Source of the DNA: Leptolyngbya sp. FACHB-60
Lineage (GTDB): Bacteria; Cyanobacteriota; Cyanobacteriia; Phormidesmidales; Phormidesmidaceae
Reading direction: 5' to 3'
Length of the DNA: 64,000 bases
NCBI RefSeq assembly: GCF_014695775.1
Contig: NZ_JACJOX010000008.1
Span: 1-64,000 of the forward strand
Shown here: piece by piece, positions 14,957 to 23,774 of the stretch
How the letters are laid out: each line of letters starts with the position of its first letter
How positions within the stretch are numbered: the stretch's first letter is position 1
The notes under the pieces: generated by a model
Seen by the model: the letters and a program-made list of their open reading frames with translations, nothing else
The model's database searches: none
Told to the model about the DNA's origin: nothing
Made by a program: the position numbers and the translations under genes

Positions 14957-17242
14957 ATGACTGCAACAGTTCATCCTCCCCTACCCGATGACTGCACCCT
15001 GCCCGGTTGGCTCGAAACCTGCGTGCTAACCCACCACGATGACAGTCAAGATGACCCAGTTCGAGACCCAGAAGATAAGTCTAATAACCTGCTGGTCTGC
15101 CAGGCCTTTGAGTTTGCCTACACCCTACACAAAGGCCAGTATCGCGCCTCGGGCGAGCCCTACATTTGTCACCCCATTGCCGTAGCCGGACTGCTGCGCG
15201 ACCTGGGCGGTGACAGCGCCATGATTGCCTCAGGATTTCTCCACGATATTGTCGAAGACACCGACATTACCCCCGAGGAACTGGAGGGCCACTTCGGCGA
15301 TGAGGTACGACAGCTGGTAGAAGGGGTAACCAAGCTGTCGAAGTTCAATTTCGAAAGCAAAACCGAGCGCCAGGCCGAAAATTTTCGCCGCATGTTCTTG
15401 GCCATGGCCCAAGACATTCGGGTGATTGTGGTGAAGCTGGCCGATCGCCTCCACAACATGCGCACCTTAGAGCACCTTAGCGACGAAAAACGCCGCCGCA
15501 TTGCTCGCGAAACCATGGAGATCTTTGCACCTCTGGCCAACCGCCTGGGGATCGGCCGCTTCAAGTGGGAACTGGAAGATCTCTCGTTTAAATATTTAGA
15601 GCCTGACGCCTACCGTCAAATGCAGCGCCACGTCACCGAAAAGCGGGCCGATCGCGAGGCGCGGCTGGTGCAAGTGGCCGAAACCCTGCGGCAGCGCATG
15701 CACCAGGCCGAGATTCAGGTGGTTGATGTCAACAGTCGCCCCAAGCATCTCTACAGCATCTACCGCAAAATGGAGCGGCAGCAAAAAGACTTCAGCGAAA
15801 TCTACGACATTGCCGCCATTCGCCTGATTGTTGGCAGCAACGAAGACTGCTACCGCGCCCTGGCCATTGTCCACGACGCCTTTCGCCCCATTCCCGGCCG
15901 GTTTAAAGACTATATTGGTCTGCCCAAGCCCAACCGCTACCAGTCGCTACACACGGTGGTAATTGGCCCCAAGGGTAAGCCGATTGAGGTGCAGATTCGC
16001 ACCCTTGAGATGCACCACATTGCCGAGTACGGCATCGCCGCCCACTGGAAGTACAAAGAAACCGGCGCATCGACCAACACCCGGATCAACGCCGACGACG
16101 AGAAGTTCACCTGGCTGCGGCAGCTGCTGGAGTGGCAAAACGACCTCAAGGACGCCAAAGAATTTCTCGAAAACGTCAAGGGCAACCTGTTTGACGAAGA
16201 TGTCTATGTCTTCACCCCCGATGGTGATGTGGTGCCGTTGAGCCGGGGGGCAACTTCCGTAGACTTTGCGTACCGCATTCACACCGAAGTGGGCAACCAC
16301 TGCACTGGAGCCAGGGTAAATGGCCGCATCGTCACCCTCGGCACACGGCTAGAGAATGGCGATATCATCGAAATTCTCACCCACAAGAACGGCCATCCCA
16401 GCCTCGACTGGCTCAATTTTGTCGTTACTCCTAGCGCCCGCAACCGCATTCGCCAGTGGTATAAGCGATCGCACCGTGACGAAAACATTGCTCGCGGCCG
16501 CGACATGCTCGAAAAAGAGCTGGGCCGCAGCGGCTTTGACGCCCTGCTCAAGTCTGAACCCGCTCAGCTGGCCGCCGAGCGCTGCAACTACCAAAGCGTC
16601 GATGACTTTCTGGCCGGGCTGGGCTACGGTGAGGTGACGCTCAACTCGTTTGTCAATCGCCTGCGGGAGGCCATCAAGGCCAAGCAGCCCCTAGAGACAC
16701 TGTCGCCCGAGTCGTCGCTGCAAGATTCTGATCGGTTTCTGGCGGGGGCTGTCGCCAACCCCCACCGCCCCCGCCCCGCCCCCTCTAAAGATCCGATTTT
16801 AGGCATTGAGGGGCTGGTGCACCACATTGCGGGCTGCTGTAACCCGCTGCCCGGAGAGCCGATTATGGGCAGCGTATCGTTGGGCAGCCGGGGCATTGCC
16901 ATCCACCGCCAGGGCTGTCCGAATTTGGCGGAGATACCGGGCGATCGCATCATCCCCGTCAGCTGGAACCCGGTTGACCACAGCGGCTCTCGCCACACCT
17001 ACCCGGTGGAGGTGCGCATTGAGGTGATCGACCGCGTGGGCGTGCTCAAAGACATTCTCTCCCACCTGTCAGATCTGCAAATCAACGTCCACAAAGCCCA
17101 GGTCAAAACCTTTCCTGGCCAAACCGCCGAGATTGATTTGGGGCTTGATGTTAAAGATCACGCCCACCTCGAACAAACCTTTGGGCAAATTCGCAAAATG
17201 ACCGACGTGCTCAAAATTCGCCGAATGAGTCAGGTCGCTTAG
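14957..17242 (+). CDS. rel: Bifunctional (p)ppGpp synthetase/hydrolase
   Basis: About 761 residues from the ATG at 14957 (MTATVHPPLPDD); the 31-residue longer form is less likely because family members are about 740-760. Order of domains: HD hydrolase (HPIAVAGLLRDLGG...GFLHDIVEDT), RelA synthetase (IYDIAAIRLIV...YIGLPKPNRYQSLHTVV), TGS (VYVFTPDGDVVPLSRGATSV) and a C-terminal ACT domain. The HD motif is intact, so both synthesis and breakdown of the stringent alarmone are expected. Cyanobacteria usually have one such enzyme. A dispersed palindromic repeat begins at its stop codon. Confidence 0.93.
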   Translation: MTATVHPPLPDDCTLPGWLETCVLTHHDDSQDDPVRDPEDKSNNLLVCQAFEFAYTLHKGQYRASGEPYICHPIAVAGLLRDLGGDSAMIASGFLHDIVEDTDITPEELEGHFGDEVRQLVEGVTKLSKFNFESKTERQAENFRRMFLAMAQDIRVIVVKLADRLHNMRTLEHLSDEKRRRIARETMEIFAPLANRLGIGRFKWELEDLSFKYLEPDAYRQMQRHVTEKRADREARLVQVAETLRQRMHQAEIQVVDVNSRPKHLYSIYRKMERQQKDFSEIYDIAAIRLIVGSNEDCYRALAIVHDAFRPIPGRFKDYIGLPKPNRYQSLHTVVIGPKGKPIEVQIRTLEMHHIAEYGIAAHWKYKETGASTNTRINADDEKFTWLRQLLEWQNDLKDAKEFLENVKGNLFDEDVYVFTPDGDVVPLSRGATSVDFAYRIHTEVGNHCTGARVNGRIVTLGTRLENGDIIEILTHKNGHPSLDWLNFVVTPSARNRIRQWYKRSHRDENIARGRDMLEKELGRSGFDALLKSEPAQLAAERCNYQSVDDFLAGLGYGEVTLNSFVNRLREAIKAKQPLETLSPESSLQDSDRFLAGAVANPHRPRPAPSKDPILGIEGLVHHIAGCCNPLPGEPIMGSVSLGSRGIAIHRQGCPNLAEIPGDRIIPVSWNPVDHSGSRHTYPVEVRIEVIDRVGVLKDILSHLSDLQINVHKAQVKTFPGQTAEIDLGLDVKDHAHLEQTFGQIRKMTDVLKIRRMSQVA

Positions 17243-17346
17243 TACTTGACCAAGCTGATTGTGACAGGCTCTAACTGCCTAGGGTTTGGGGTGTAGGGTT
17301 TAGGGTTTAGGCCGGCCTTAAACCCTACACTTGGACCTTAAACCTC
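17240..17346. repeat. Dispersed palindromic repeat, family A copy 1
   Basis: Starts at the rel stop codon. Its first 40 bases (tagtacttgac...ggctctaac) recur at 48981 after the histidine kinase gene with few changes, and are followed in both copies by a telomere-like tagggttt-rich palindrome. Here the arms are gtgtagggtttagggttta near 17291 and its complement ttaaaccctacac at 17318-17330. It could end transcription of rel. Confidence 0.65.
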
Positions 17347-17442
17347 CACCGCTGCCCTGACAGACTACGAGATTATTGACCAACAAAATACTCTGTTGAA
17401 GTGCCGTAGGATAATGTGGGTTTGCACGACGGTAGGCGCACC

Positions 17443-18603
17443 ATGGAGCAGGCAACCCCCAACCTCATTCAGCGAGTCGGTGTCATTGGCGGCGGACAGC
17501 TCGCCTGGATGATGGGGCCAGCGGCGCAGAAGCTGGGTCTAGAGCTGGTGGTACAAACTCCCCAGAGCACTGACCCGGCAGTGGCGATCGCCCACTCTAC
17601 CATTTTGGCGCCTGTCGCCGATGCCACCGCCACCGCATCCCTCGCTGCCCAGTGCGACGTGATTACCTTTGAGAACGAGTTTATCGACTGCGAGGGGCTT
17701 CAGGTTCTGGCTCAGCAGGGCATAGTCTTTCGCCCTGGCCTAGACGTGTTGGCGCTGGTGCTCGACAAGCGCTACCAGCGCGAGTTTTTTGCCCGTATCG
17801 GCCTACCCAATCCCCGCTACGACTTTTTAGAGGGCGGCGAAAGTGACGCCGAACTCACCGCCAAGGCCGAGGCCATCGGTTTTCCGCTAGTGATGAAAAC
17901 TCGCCGCCTGGGCTACGACGGCTACGGCACCTCAGTAGTCAAAGACGCGGCTCAGCTCAGCGCCATCTGGGACAAGTTTAACCGCGCCCCAGTGCTGCTA
18001 GAGGAGTTTGTGTCCTTCAAACAGGAGCTGGCGGTTATGGTCGCCCGCTCGACCTCTGGGGAGATCGCCGTTTACCCCACCGTAGAAACTCAGCAGGTCG
18101 AGCAAATCTGTCGCCGCGTCTTTGCCCCTGCCCAGATCAACCCTGAGGTCGCAGCAAGAATGACCACCATTGCCCGCACGCTGGTGGAGCAGCTTCAGCT
18201 GGTGGGCATCGTCGGCATTGAGTGCTTTCTTACCCCAGACGACCGGGTGCTAATCAATGAAATTGCCCCCCGTACCCACAACTCGGGCCACTACAGTCTC
18301 GATGCCTGCGAGACCTCCCAGTTTGAGCAGCAGCTGCGGGCCGTGGGCGATCGCCCCCTCGGCCCTACCGCGCTCAACTGCCCCCAGGCCGTCATGGTCA
18401 ATCTGCTGGGGCTAGACGAACCCGAAGCCAGCCACCACAGCAAACTTGAGACTTTAAAACAATGGCCTGAAGCTACCCTCTACTGGTACAACAAAGCCAT
18501 TCGTCCCGGACGCAAGCTGGGGCATATAACGTTGTCGCTGGCTACTGGTGTAAACCCCAAAGACGCTGCCGCTGCGATCGAGGCTGTTTGGTACGGGGCG
18601 TAG
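17443..18603 (+). CDS. purK: 5-(carboxyamino)imidazole ribonucleotide synthase
   Basis: About 386 residues from ATG 17443 (MEQATPNLIQRVGVIGGGQL), the usual N-terminus; the upstream in-frame start adds nine unrelated residues. It performs ATP- and bicarbonate-dependent carboxylation of AIR in purine synthesis. The GGGQLAWM dinucleotide-like loop, the ATP-grasp core (FPLVMKTRRLGYDGYGT, VLLEEFVSFKQELAVMVAR) and the metal site INEIAPRTHNSGHYSLDAC are present. Its 3-prime end is followed 53 bp later by uraD, giving a small purine-metabolism pair. Confidence 0.93.
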   Translation: MEQATPNLIQRVGVIGGGQLAWMMGPAAQKLGLELVVQTPQSTDPAVAIAHSTILAPVADATATASLAAQCDVITFENEFIDCEGLQVLAQQGIVFRPGLDVLALVLDKRYQREFFARIGLPNPRYDFLEGGESDAELTAKAEAIGFPLVMKTRRLGYDGYGTSVVKDAAQLSAIWDKFNRAPVLLEEFVSFKQELAVMVARSTSGEIAVYPTVETQQVEQICRRVFAPAQINPEVAARMTTIARTLVEQLQLVGIVGIECFLTPDDRVLINEIAPRTHNSGHYSLDACETSQFEQQLRAVGDRPLGPTALNCPQAVMVNLLGLDEPEASHHSKLETLKQWPEATLYWYNKAIRPGRKLGHITLSLATGVNPKDAAAAIEAVWYGA

Positions 18604-18656
18604 CCCACCAGCCCACTGACCTATCTGACGAACCTAAGACAGCGCCCCATCTACCC

Positions 18657-19178
18657 ATGCCCTACACCCTAGACCAGCTCAATGCCATGGCCGAGGTCGA
18701 CTTTGTAACCGCCGTTGGCCCCGCCTTTGAAGAAACCCCTGCGATTGCCGCTCAGGTCTGGGCTCAGCGCCCCTTCACCTCTGTAGCAGACTTACACCAG
18801 CGCATGGTCGCGATCGCCCAAGCTCTATCGGCGGAAGACAAATTAGCCTTGATTAAGGCTCACCCTGACTTGGGCACACGGGTGGCTATGGCTGAGGCCT
18901 CTGTGGTAGAACAAAGCCAAGCCGGTCTCAATACTCTTAACGCCGAGGAGTACGAACTTTTTCAGCGCCTCAACCTAGACTATAAAAATAAGTTTGGTTT
19001 CCCGTTTATCCTTGCGGTAACAGGCCACACAAAAGTGTCTATCTTAGAAAATTTTGACCAGCGATTACGCAATTCTACGGATGAGGAAATTTTGACAGCT
19101 TTGTTAGAAATCGAAACAATTGCGCGATCGCGTCTAGAAGCCTGGATTCAAGGCACTTCCAGCCCTAGCCTTCCTTAA
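18657..19178 (+). CDS. uraD: 2-oxo-4-hydroxy-4-carboxy-5-ureidoimidazoline decarboxylase
   Basis: About 173 residues from ATG 18657 (MPYTLDQLNAMAEVDF). OHCU decarboxylase converts the unstable urate-oxidation product to S-allantoin. Family motifs are visible: LNAMAEVDFVTAVGPAFEET, the catalytic-His segment IKAHPDLGTR, and FGFPFILAVTGH. It directly follows purK, linking purine synthesis and urate breakdown in one transcript, but uricase and transthyretin-like hydrolase genes are not in the window. The upstream in-frame start within purK is rejected because the added residues lack family similarity. Confidence 0.88.
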   Translation: MPYTLDQLNAMAEVDFVTAVGPAFEETPAIAAQVWAQRPFTSVADLHQRMVAIAQALSAEDKLALIKAHPDLGTRVAMAEASVVEQSQAGLNTLNAEEYELFQRLNLDYKNKFGFPFILAVTGHTKVSILENFDQRLRNSTDEEILTALLEIETIARSRLEAWIQGTSSPSLP

Positions 19179-19331
19179 ATCTCAGTTGGAAGTTTACCAA
19201 ACCCTTAAGATTAAACCTAGTTAAATGAAAAATACACTAGGTATCATCGCTAATAAGCTTGAATTGTAGACTTGATGTATATATGTTGTACATAGTTAAA
19301 CTACCTACTGCCAGCTAGTGGAATTGTATTT

Positions 19332-20396
19332 ATGAAATGGGCCATCGCTGCACCTTTTTTCGACCTTGAGAATATAAAAACGGCTAGTTGGCTAGAGCCT
19401 TTTGTGCCAGGCAACAACCATGAGTTTCAGCTCATTCCACGGCAGAAGCCACTACCAAAGTGGCACGACCGCAAATCTAAATTTACTCCTGTAGACGACT
19501 GGTTTGTCTATATGAAGCAGGCATCTGACGCTCTCAGCTCGGATGCCGAAGGCGTTATTACCGTGTTTCCTCAGGTGGCATCGGCAGTTGGTCTCCAGCA
19601 GATGTTTAGGTTCTCCAAGAAGCCGGTCGTAGCCTGGTTGTTTAACGTTGGCACCTGCAGCACTGGCCTACGACGCAAGCTGGCCCGGCTGAGTCTTAGT
19701 CATATTGACTATTTTGTGGTGCACACCCGCCGCGAAATCGAAATTTATAGCGAATGGCTGGGACTGCCCGCCGACCGATTTGAGTTTCTGCCCTATCAGG
19801 TGCCAGACATTCCCATCGAGTACGAAGAAGATCAGCAAACGCCTTTTATCACGTCCCTCGGGTCTGCCCACCGCGACTTTCCAACCCTGTTTGAAGCGGT
19901 TAAAAAGCTCAATATTAAAACCGTGGTCGCAACGGGCAAGGGTGCTGTTGAGGGCATGACCATCCCTGAGCAGGTCGAATTGCCCTTTGGCATTAGCAAG
20001 GCCGAATGTTTGCGACTGGCCCAGCAGGCCCGACTAAATATTGTGCCGCTACAGCCTAAAGAGAGTATTACAGCGGCCGGGCAGGTGACCATTGTAGAAG
20101 CCATGATTATGGGTCGTCCGCTAATTGTGACTAACTTCTACGGTGCCGAAGACTACATCATTCACGGCGAAACCGGATGGCTAGTTGAACCCAACTCTTT
20201 AGAGAGCATGACAAAAGCCATCGATCTCCTTTGGAACGATGATGCCCTGCGCCAGAAACTAGGTGAGAATGCTCGTGCCTATGCTCTAGAGTACTTTTCT
20301 GACCCCTGTGCAGGGCGACATTTAGAGCGCATTCTCAATCAGGTTGCTGGAGCTAGAAAGGCTCCCAGCAACCCAAAACTCCAGTGGGCTAAGTAA
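19332..20396 (+). CDS. Glycosyltransferase, GT-B fold (family 4-like)
   Basis: A 354-residue cytosolic glycosyltransferase. The N-terminal half is divergent, while the C-terminal nucleotide-sugar domain shows the usual features: FPTLFEAVKKLNIKTVVATG, the E-x7-E-like region QVTIVEAMIMGRPLIVTNFY and HGETGWLVEPNSLE. Donor and acceptor are unknown; polysaccharide or glycolipid synthesis is likely. It is one of two GT-B genes in tandem, separated by a MITE-like repeat, and not in an evident exopolysaccharide operon. Confidence 0.8.
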   Translation: MKWAIAAPFFDLENIKTASWLEPFVPGNNHEFQLIPRQKPLPKWHDRKSKFTPVDDWFVYMKQASDALSSDAEGVITVFPQVASAVGLQQMFRFSKKPVVAWLFNVGTCSTGLRRKLARLSLSHIDYFVVHTRREIEIYSEWLGLPADRFEFLPYQVPDIPIEYEEDQQTPFITSLGSAHRDFPTLFEAVKKLNIKTVVATGKGAVEGMTIPEQVELPFGISKAECLRLAQQARLNIVPLQPKESITAAGQVTIVEAMIMGRPLIVTNFYGAEDYIIHGETGWLVEPNSLESMTKAIDLLWNDDALRQKLGENARAYALEYFSDPCAGRHLERILNQVAGARKAPSNPKLQWAK

Positions 20397-20514
20397 ACCT
20401 GATTAGGTCTATAGAGCTGAAATTTCTAATCTAAAATTGGCCTCGACATGAAGCCAACCATCGAAAACCAGAGTGGCTAGTCGCTATTTTCTGGCTTTTG
20501 CACAAGCGTGTTTG

Positions 20515-20668
20515 AGAGGGTGTTTGAAAGGGGAGCCGTGGTGATTTTTAGTTGCCTGCTGAGCCCCCCTGCTTCCTTCAAAGAGGGAGTAACCAAATTC
20601 AAAGATCCCCTTGGGTAAAGGGATCTCAACCTTTTACTAAACAAGGCAAGACTTTTCAAACGCCCTCT
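20515..20668. mobile_element. MITE-like element with 16-bp inverted ends
   Basis: A 154-bp segment bounded by AGAGGGTGTTTGAAAG (20515-20530) and TTTTCAAACGCCCTCT (20653-20668), whose reverse complement matches the left end at 14 of 16 bases. The interior has no credible gene. The ends look like those of small IS elements, so this is probably a non-autonomous derivative or IS remnant. No clear target duplication is seen. It occupies the gap (20397-20728) between two glycosyltransferase genes. Confidence 0.6.
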
Positions 20669-20728
20669 AAGTTCCTGAAAGCATTTGAGCCAGATTGTTT
20701 GCAATAGTACCTTAATTAACTGGATGTT

Positions 20729-21901
20729 ATGGCTTACCCAGTAGCAGATTCTTCAGCCACATTCCATATTGTAACCAGTACCAAGTTTGATTTTGATCAG
20801 TTTATTCAACGGGCGGCTCAAGGCAAAGGGCCACGACATTCTGTTCTGCAACTCAAAGATGCTTTGGATGCCAGGATTCATCAACCTGACTTTGATGAAC
20901 TTGGCATAGTTAAATCTATCCAAGCAAAGATTCCTAAAAAACTATATTCAGAACAGCTGCTTCGCAGAATAAGTCGTAAGCTGCCGTCTTTGTTTTTAGC
21001 CAAAGAAATTTTGGATCATGTTAAACCTCAAGACACAATCTACTGCTGTGGTGAGGATATGGCGATGCCGCTCGCTGTCCTCTTACTATTTAGGGCAAAC
21101 CGACCTCGTCTAGTCACCAACGTTATGTTTCCGGAGCGACGCTCGTTGAAGCTAGTTTTTCATACTCTTAAGCTGTACCGCATGATTCACACCTTCACGG
21201 TCAACACCGGATTGAAGGCGCGAACCTTAAAGAAGATGTTCAATCTGGCCAATGACCAGGTTGTCGTTTTGCAAGAGCAGACTGATAAACAATTTTTCTT
21301 TCCTGAAGACGGCACAATGGCCAAGCCGCGCCCATTGATTGGTAGTGCTGGCCTAGAGCATCGAGACTACATTACTTTAGCGGCGGCGACCCAAGACCTT
21401 AATCTTGATGTCAAAGTTTGTGCTGTCTCGCCAAACGCCTCGCCTAAACAGCAGCGCCGCATTCCAAAACCTGTGCCACAAAACATGGAAATGCGGCACT
21501 TTGACTGGGTCGAACTGCGCGATTTGTATCGCAGTGCCGATATTACAGTTGTTTGCTTGGTTGAAAACGTGTTTGCGGCAGGGCTAACCGTGCTGATGGA
21601 GGCGATGGCCTGTTGCCGACCCGTTATTATTACTAAAACTGTCGGTCTAGCCACGGAACTGGCGGAAATGGATCTTGTCTGGGGTGTTCAACCGGGCGAT
21701 GTGCAGGGTTTGCGAACTTGTATTGAGTATGTGTTGGCCCATCCTGAAGAGGCAGAGGCCAAAGCCAAACGGGCGTACCAATATTTTTTAGCTAACCATA
21801 CTAGCGAAGGGCACGTAGATCAGTTGACTCAGCTGCTACGCCGGGTTGCGGCTGGGGTGCCTGTCGATAACCCTGAACCTGCCAATCCTAAGCTGGCTTA
21901 G
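20729..21901 (+). CDS. Glycosyltransferase, GT-B fold
   Basis: A 390-residue protein. The C-terminal donor domain carries WVELRDLYRSADITVVCLVE and NVFAAGLTVLMEAMACCRPV followed by IITKTVG, typical of GT1/GT4 enzymes; the N-terminal domain is not close to named families. Cytosolic, with no signal peptide. It parallels the gene at 19332 in size and direction, so the two may act on one glycan. Its last codons form half of a perfect palindrome shared with the converging gene, and both proteins end in near-identical ANPKLA/ANPKPA tails. Confidence 0.75.
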   Translation: MAYPVADSSATFHIVTSTKFDFDQFIQRAAQGKGPRHSVLQLKDALDARIHQPDFDELGIVKSIQAKIPKKLYSEQLLRRISRKLPSLFLAKEILDHVKPQDTIYCCGEDMAMPLAVLLLFRANRPRLVTNVMFPERRSLKLVFHTLKLYRMIHTFTVNTGLKARTLKKMFNLANDQVVVLQEQTDKQFFFPEDGTMAKPRPLIGSAGLEHRDYITLAAATQDLNLDVKVCAVSPNASPKQQRRIPKPVPQNMEMRHFDWVELRDLYRSADITVVCLVENVFAAGLTVLMEAMACCRPVIITKTVGLATELAEMDLVWGVQPGDVQGLRTCIEYVLAHPEEAEAKAKRAYQYFLANHTSEGHVDQLTQLLRRVAAGVPVDNPEPANPKLA

Positions 21902-21913
21902 GATTGGCAGGTT
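21876..21913. terminator. Perfect bidirectional terminator palindrome spanning both stop codons
   Basis: AACCTGCCAATCCTAAGC (21876-21893) and its exact reverse complement (21896-21913) are separated by only TG: an 18-bp perfect stem. Both converging genes terminate inside it (TAG at 21899-21901 on plus; TAG at 21890-21888 on minus). No T-runs follow, so it may act as a symmetric hairpin barrier or 3-prime stabiliser. Confidence 0.8.
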
Positions 21914-23642
21914 GTGGCGCTGCCGTCTGACTGGTTAATGTAGTGGTTTTGAGGGTGCGTAGCCGGTTGATGGTTGCAGCTAACTCTAGACTGCGAAAGC
22001 AAGCCAGATCGCCCATGGGCCCTTCGGACAGACAGTCTAGCCCGTACTGATCGATGTCGGCGATAACGGCGGCGATCGCCTCAGCTAGAGGACTCTTGGT
22101 CGTCATGTGGTAGCGCTGGGCGTAGACGATCGCGGCCGCGATCGCCCGAACCTGCCCTGACTCTACCAGCTGATCTACCGCCGATAGGTCGATGGCCTCA
22201 GCCCCAATCTGGAGCTGGTCAACATCCCTTGCCCTGAGTTTGACGCTACGGTTGCCTTGGCTGGGATCAATGCTGTCGGGCTGAATGATGCGAGGCGTGA
22301 GGCTGCCGAAAGCCTGACCACCTTCGCGATCGCGCTCTGTCTTAAACTCCGCCGCAATGGCTTTAGCTCGCTCGGTCACATCCTGGGGGCAAAACTCATC
22401 CATGGCGATTACGGTGTCGGCCACATCAAAGTAGTCACCGCTGCCCCCCATCACCAGCACCGTGGAAATGCCGTAGTCGGTGAAGAGCTGCCGCACCTTA
22501 TCGATGAAAGGAGTAATGGGCTCGCGATCTTTGGCGATTAGCGCCTGCATTCTGCGATCGCGAATCATGAAGTTCGTCGCCGAGGTGTCTTCATCCACCA
22601 GCAGCGCCGTCGCCCCCGCCTCGATCGCCTCAATGATGTTAGCCGCCTGGGAAGTGCTGCCGCTGGCATTGGGCGTTGAGAAATTCTGCGTCGATTTGCC
22701 CTGGGGCAAACTGCCAATAAATGGCGAAATATCGACCCCCGCAATGCTGCGACCATCTTCCGCCCGCACCTTCACCGCTGCCGACACTGTCACCACCTGC
22801 TGTCGTCCATCGCCCGGCACATGGTTGTATACGCCCATCTCGATCGCCCGCAGCAAGGTCGATTTGCCGTGGTAGCCGCCCCCCACAATCAAGGTGATAC
22901 CCTGGGGAATGCCCATGCCAATAATCTCTCCCCCATGGGGACAGCGCAGCGTCACCCGCAGCGACTTCGGGGATTCAAAGGGAATTGCCTGATCCGCCAG
23001 CGGGCGATCATCCACGCCGCTGCGCCGGGGGAGGATGGCACCATCGGCGACGAAGGCGACGAGGTTGTGGGCAGGGAGCTGCGATCGCAGCGCCTCCGCA
23101 TCCTCCGCCGTATCGGCATGGTGTTGAATCTTCCCTCCATCTAGCGACCCATAGATCAGAGTATGCTTCACCAGCTCTGGCACTGATCGGCACAATAGCT
23201 CCGCCGCCTGCCGCCCCGCAATCCGCCGCCCAAAGGCAGGTAAACCCACAGTAAACCGCAGCTCCACGACCTCCCCGGTCACCCTAGCCGCACTGCGATT
23301 GAGCATGGTCTGACTCGGGTGCACAATGCCAATTAGTCCGCTTTTGCCTGAGCCCGATGTACGCTGCACTGACTGAGTAGCCTGATCAAACTCGCGGGTT
23401 AGGTAATCGGCTAGGGCGATCGCCCGACAGGGCAATTCCCATAAGCTCTTGGGGAACCCCGCCACCACCTGCGGCACAACTACTCGTACCCGACTCGGAG
23501 CCGCGAAAGGATCCCCCTGCACATGGTCAATGTGCAAAGCAAAATTCCCAAAGTCGTACTCCCCTCTAAGCGCCTTATATGCCCCGTAGCTCTGGCCATC
23601 AAGGCGATGGAGTTGGTTGTGGAGGTCGTTGGAAGTTGTCAT
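21888..23642 (-). CDS. ABC-class P-loop ATPase, COG3044 type
   Basis: A 584-residue soluble protein of the conserved 'predicted ATPase of the ABC class' family. Visible features: LIVGGGYHGKSTLLRAIEMG (Walker A variant GGGYHGKST), FSTPNASGSTSQAANIIEAI (signature-like region) and ALLVDEDTSATNFMIRDRRM (Walker B with DE), then TVLVMGGSGDYFDVADTVI. There are no membrane segments, so it is not a transporter. Structural relatives from trypanosomes bind RNA, but the bacterial role is unknown. It converges on the glycosyltransferase with a 14-bp overlap of coding ends. Confidence 0.8.
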   Translation of the reverse strand: MTTSNDLHNQLHRLDGQSYGAYKALRGEYDFGNFALHIDHVQGDPFAAPSRVRVVVPQVVAGFPKSLWELPCRAIALADYLTREFDQATQSVQRTSGSGKSGLIGIVHPSQTMLNRSAARVTGEVVELRFTVGLPAFGRRIAGRQAAELLCRSVPELVKHTLIYGSLDGGKIQHHADTAEDAEALRSQLPAHNLVAFVADGAILPRRSGVDDRPLADQAIPFESPKSLRVTLRCPHGGEIIGMGIPQGITLIVGGGYHGKSTLLRAIEMGVYNHVPGDGRQQVVTVSAAVKVRAEDGRSIAGVDISPFIGSLPQGKSTQNFSTPNASGSTSQAANIIEAIEAGATALLVDEDTSATNFMIRDRRMQALIAKDREPITPFIDKVRQLFTDYGISTVLVMGGSGDYFDVADTVIAMDEFCPQDVTERAKAIAAEFKTERDREGGQAFGSLTPRIIQPDSIDPSQGNRSVKLRARDVDQLQIGAEAIDLSAVDQLVESGQVRAIAAAIVYAQRYHMTTKSPLAEAIAAVIADIDQYGLDCLSEGPMGDLACFRSLELAATINRLRTLKTTTLTSQTAAPQPANPKPA

Positions 23643-23709
23643 AACCCACCGCAGATGCCATCCCCCAGTACATTACCGCACGCCCCATAGAAGATAGGCT
23701 AGACAACCC

Positions 23710-23774
23710 AGTTTTGAATTCTGAGTTCCTACCTCATTCAAAAACTCAACATTCAAAATTAGTCACTCAAAACT
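23710..23774. repeat. AT-rich intergenic palindromic repeat (copy 2)
   Basis: Arms built from agttttgaattctgagttc (from 23710) and its imperfect complement (cattcaaaatt, actcaaaact to 23774), the same family as 13437-13516. The end overlaps the pdxA stop codon by eight bases, so it may have replaced or formed part of the gene terminus and could act as its terminator. Confidence 0.55.

Noticed and set aside
20477-20704. Minus-strand open frame between the glycosyltransferases
   Set aside because: It runs through the MITE-like inverted repeat and has no protein-like features.
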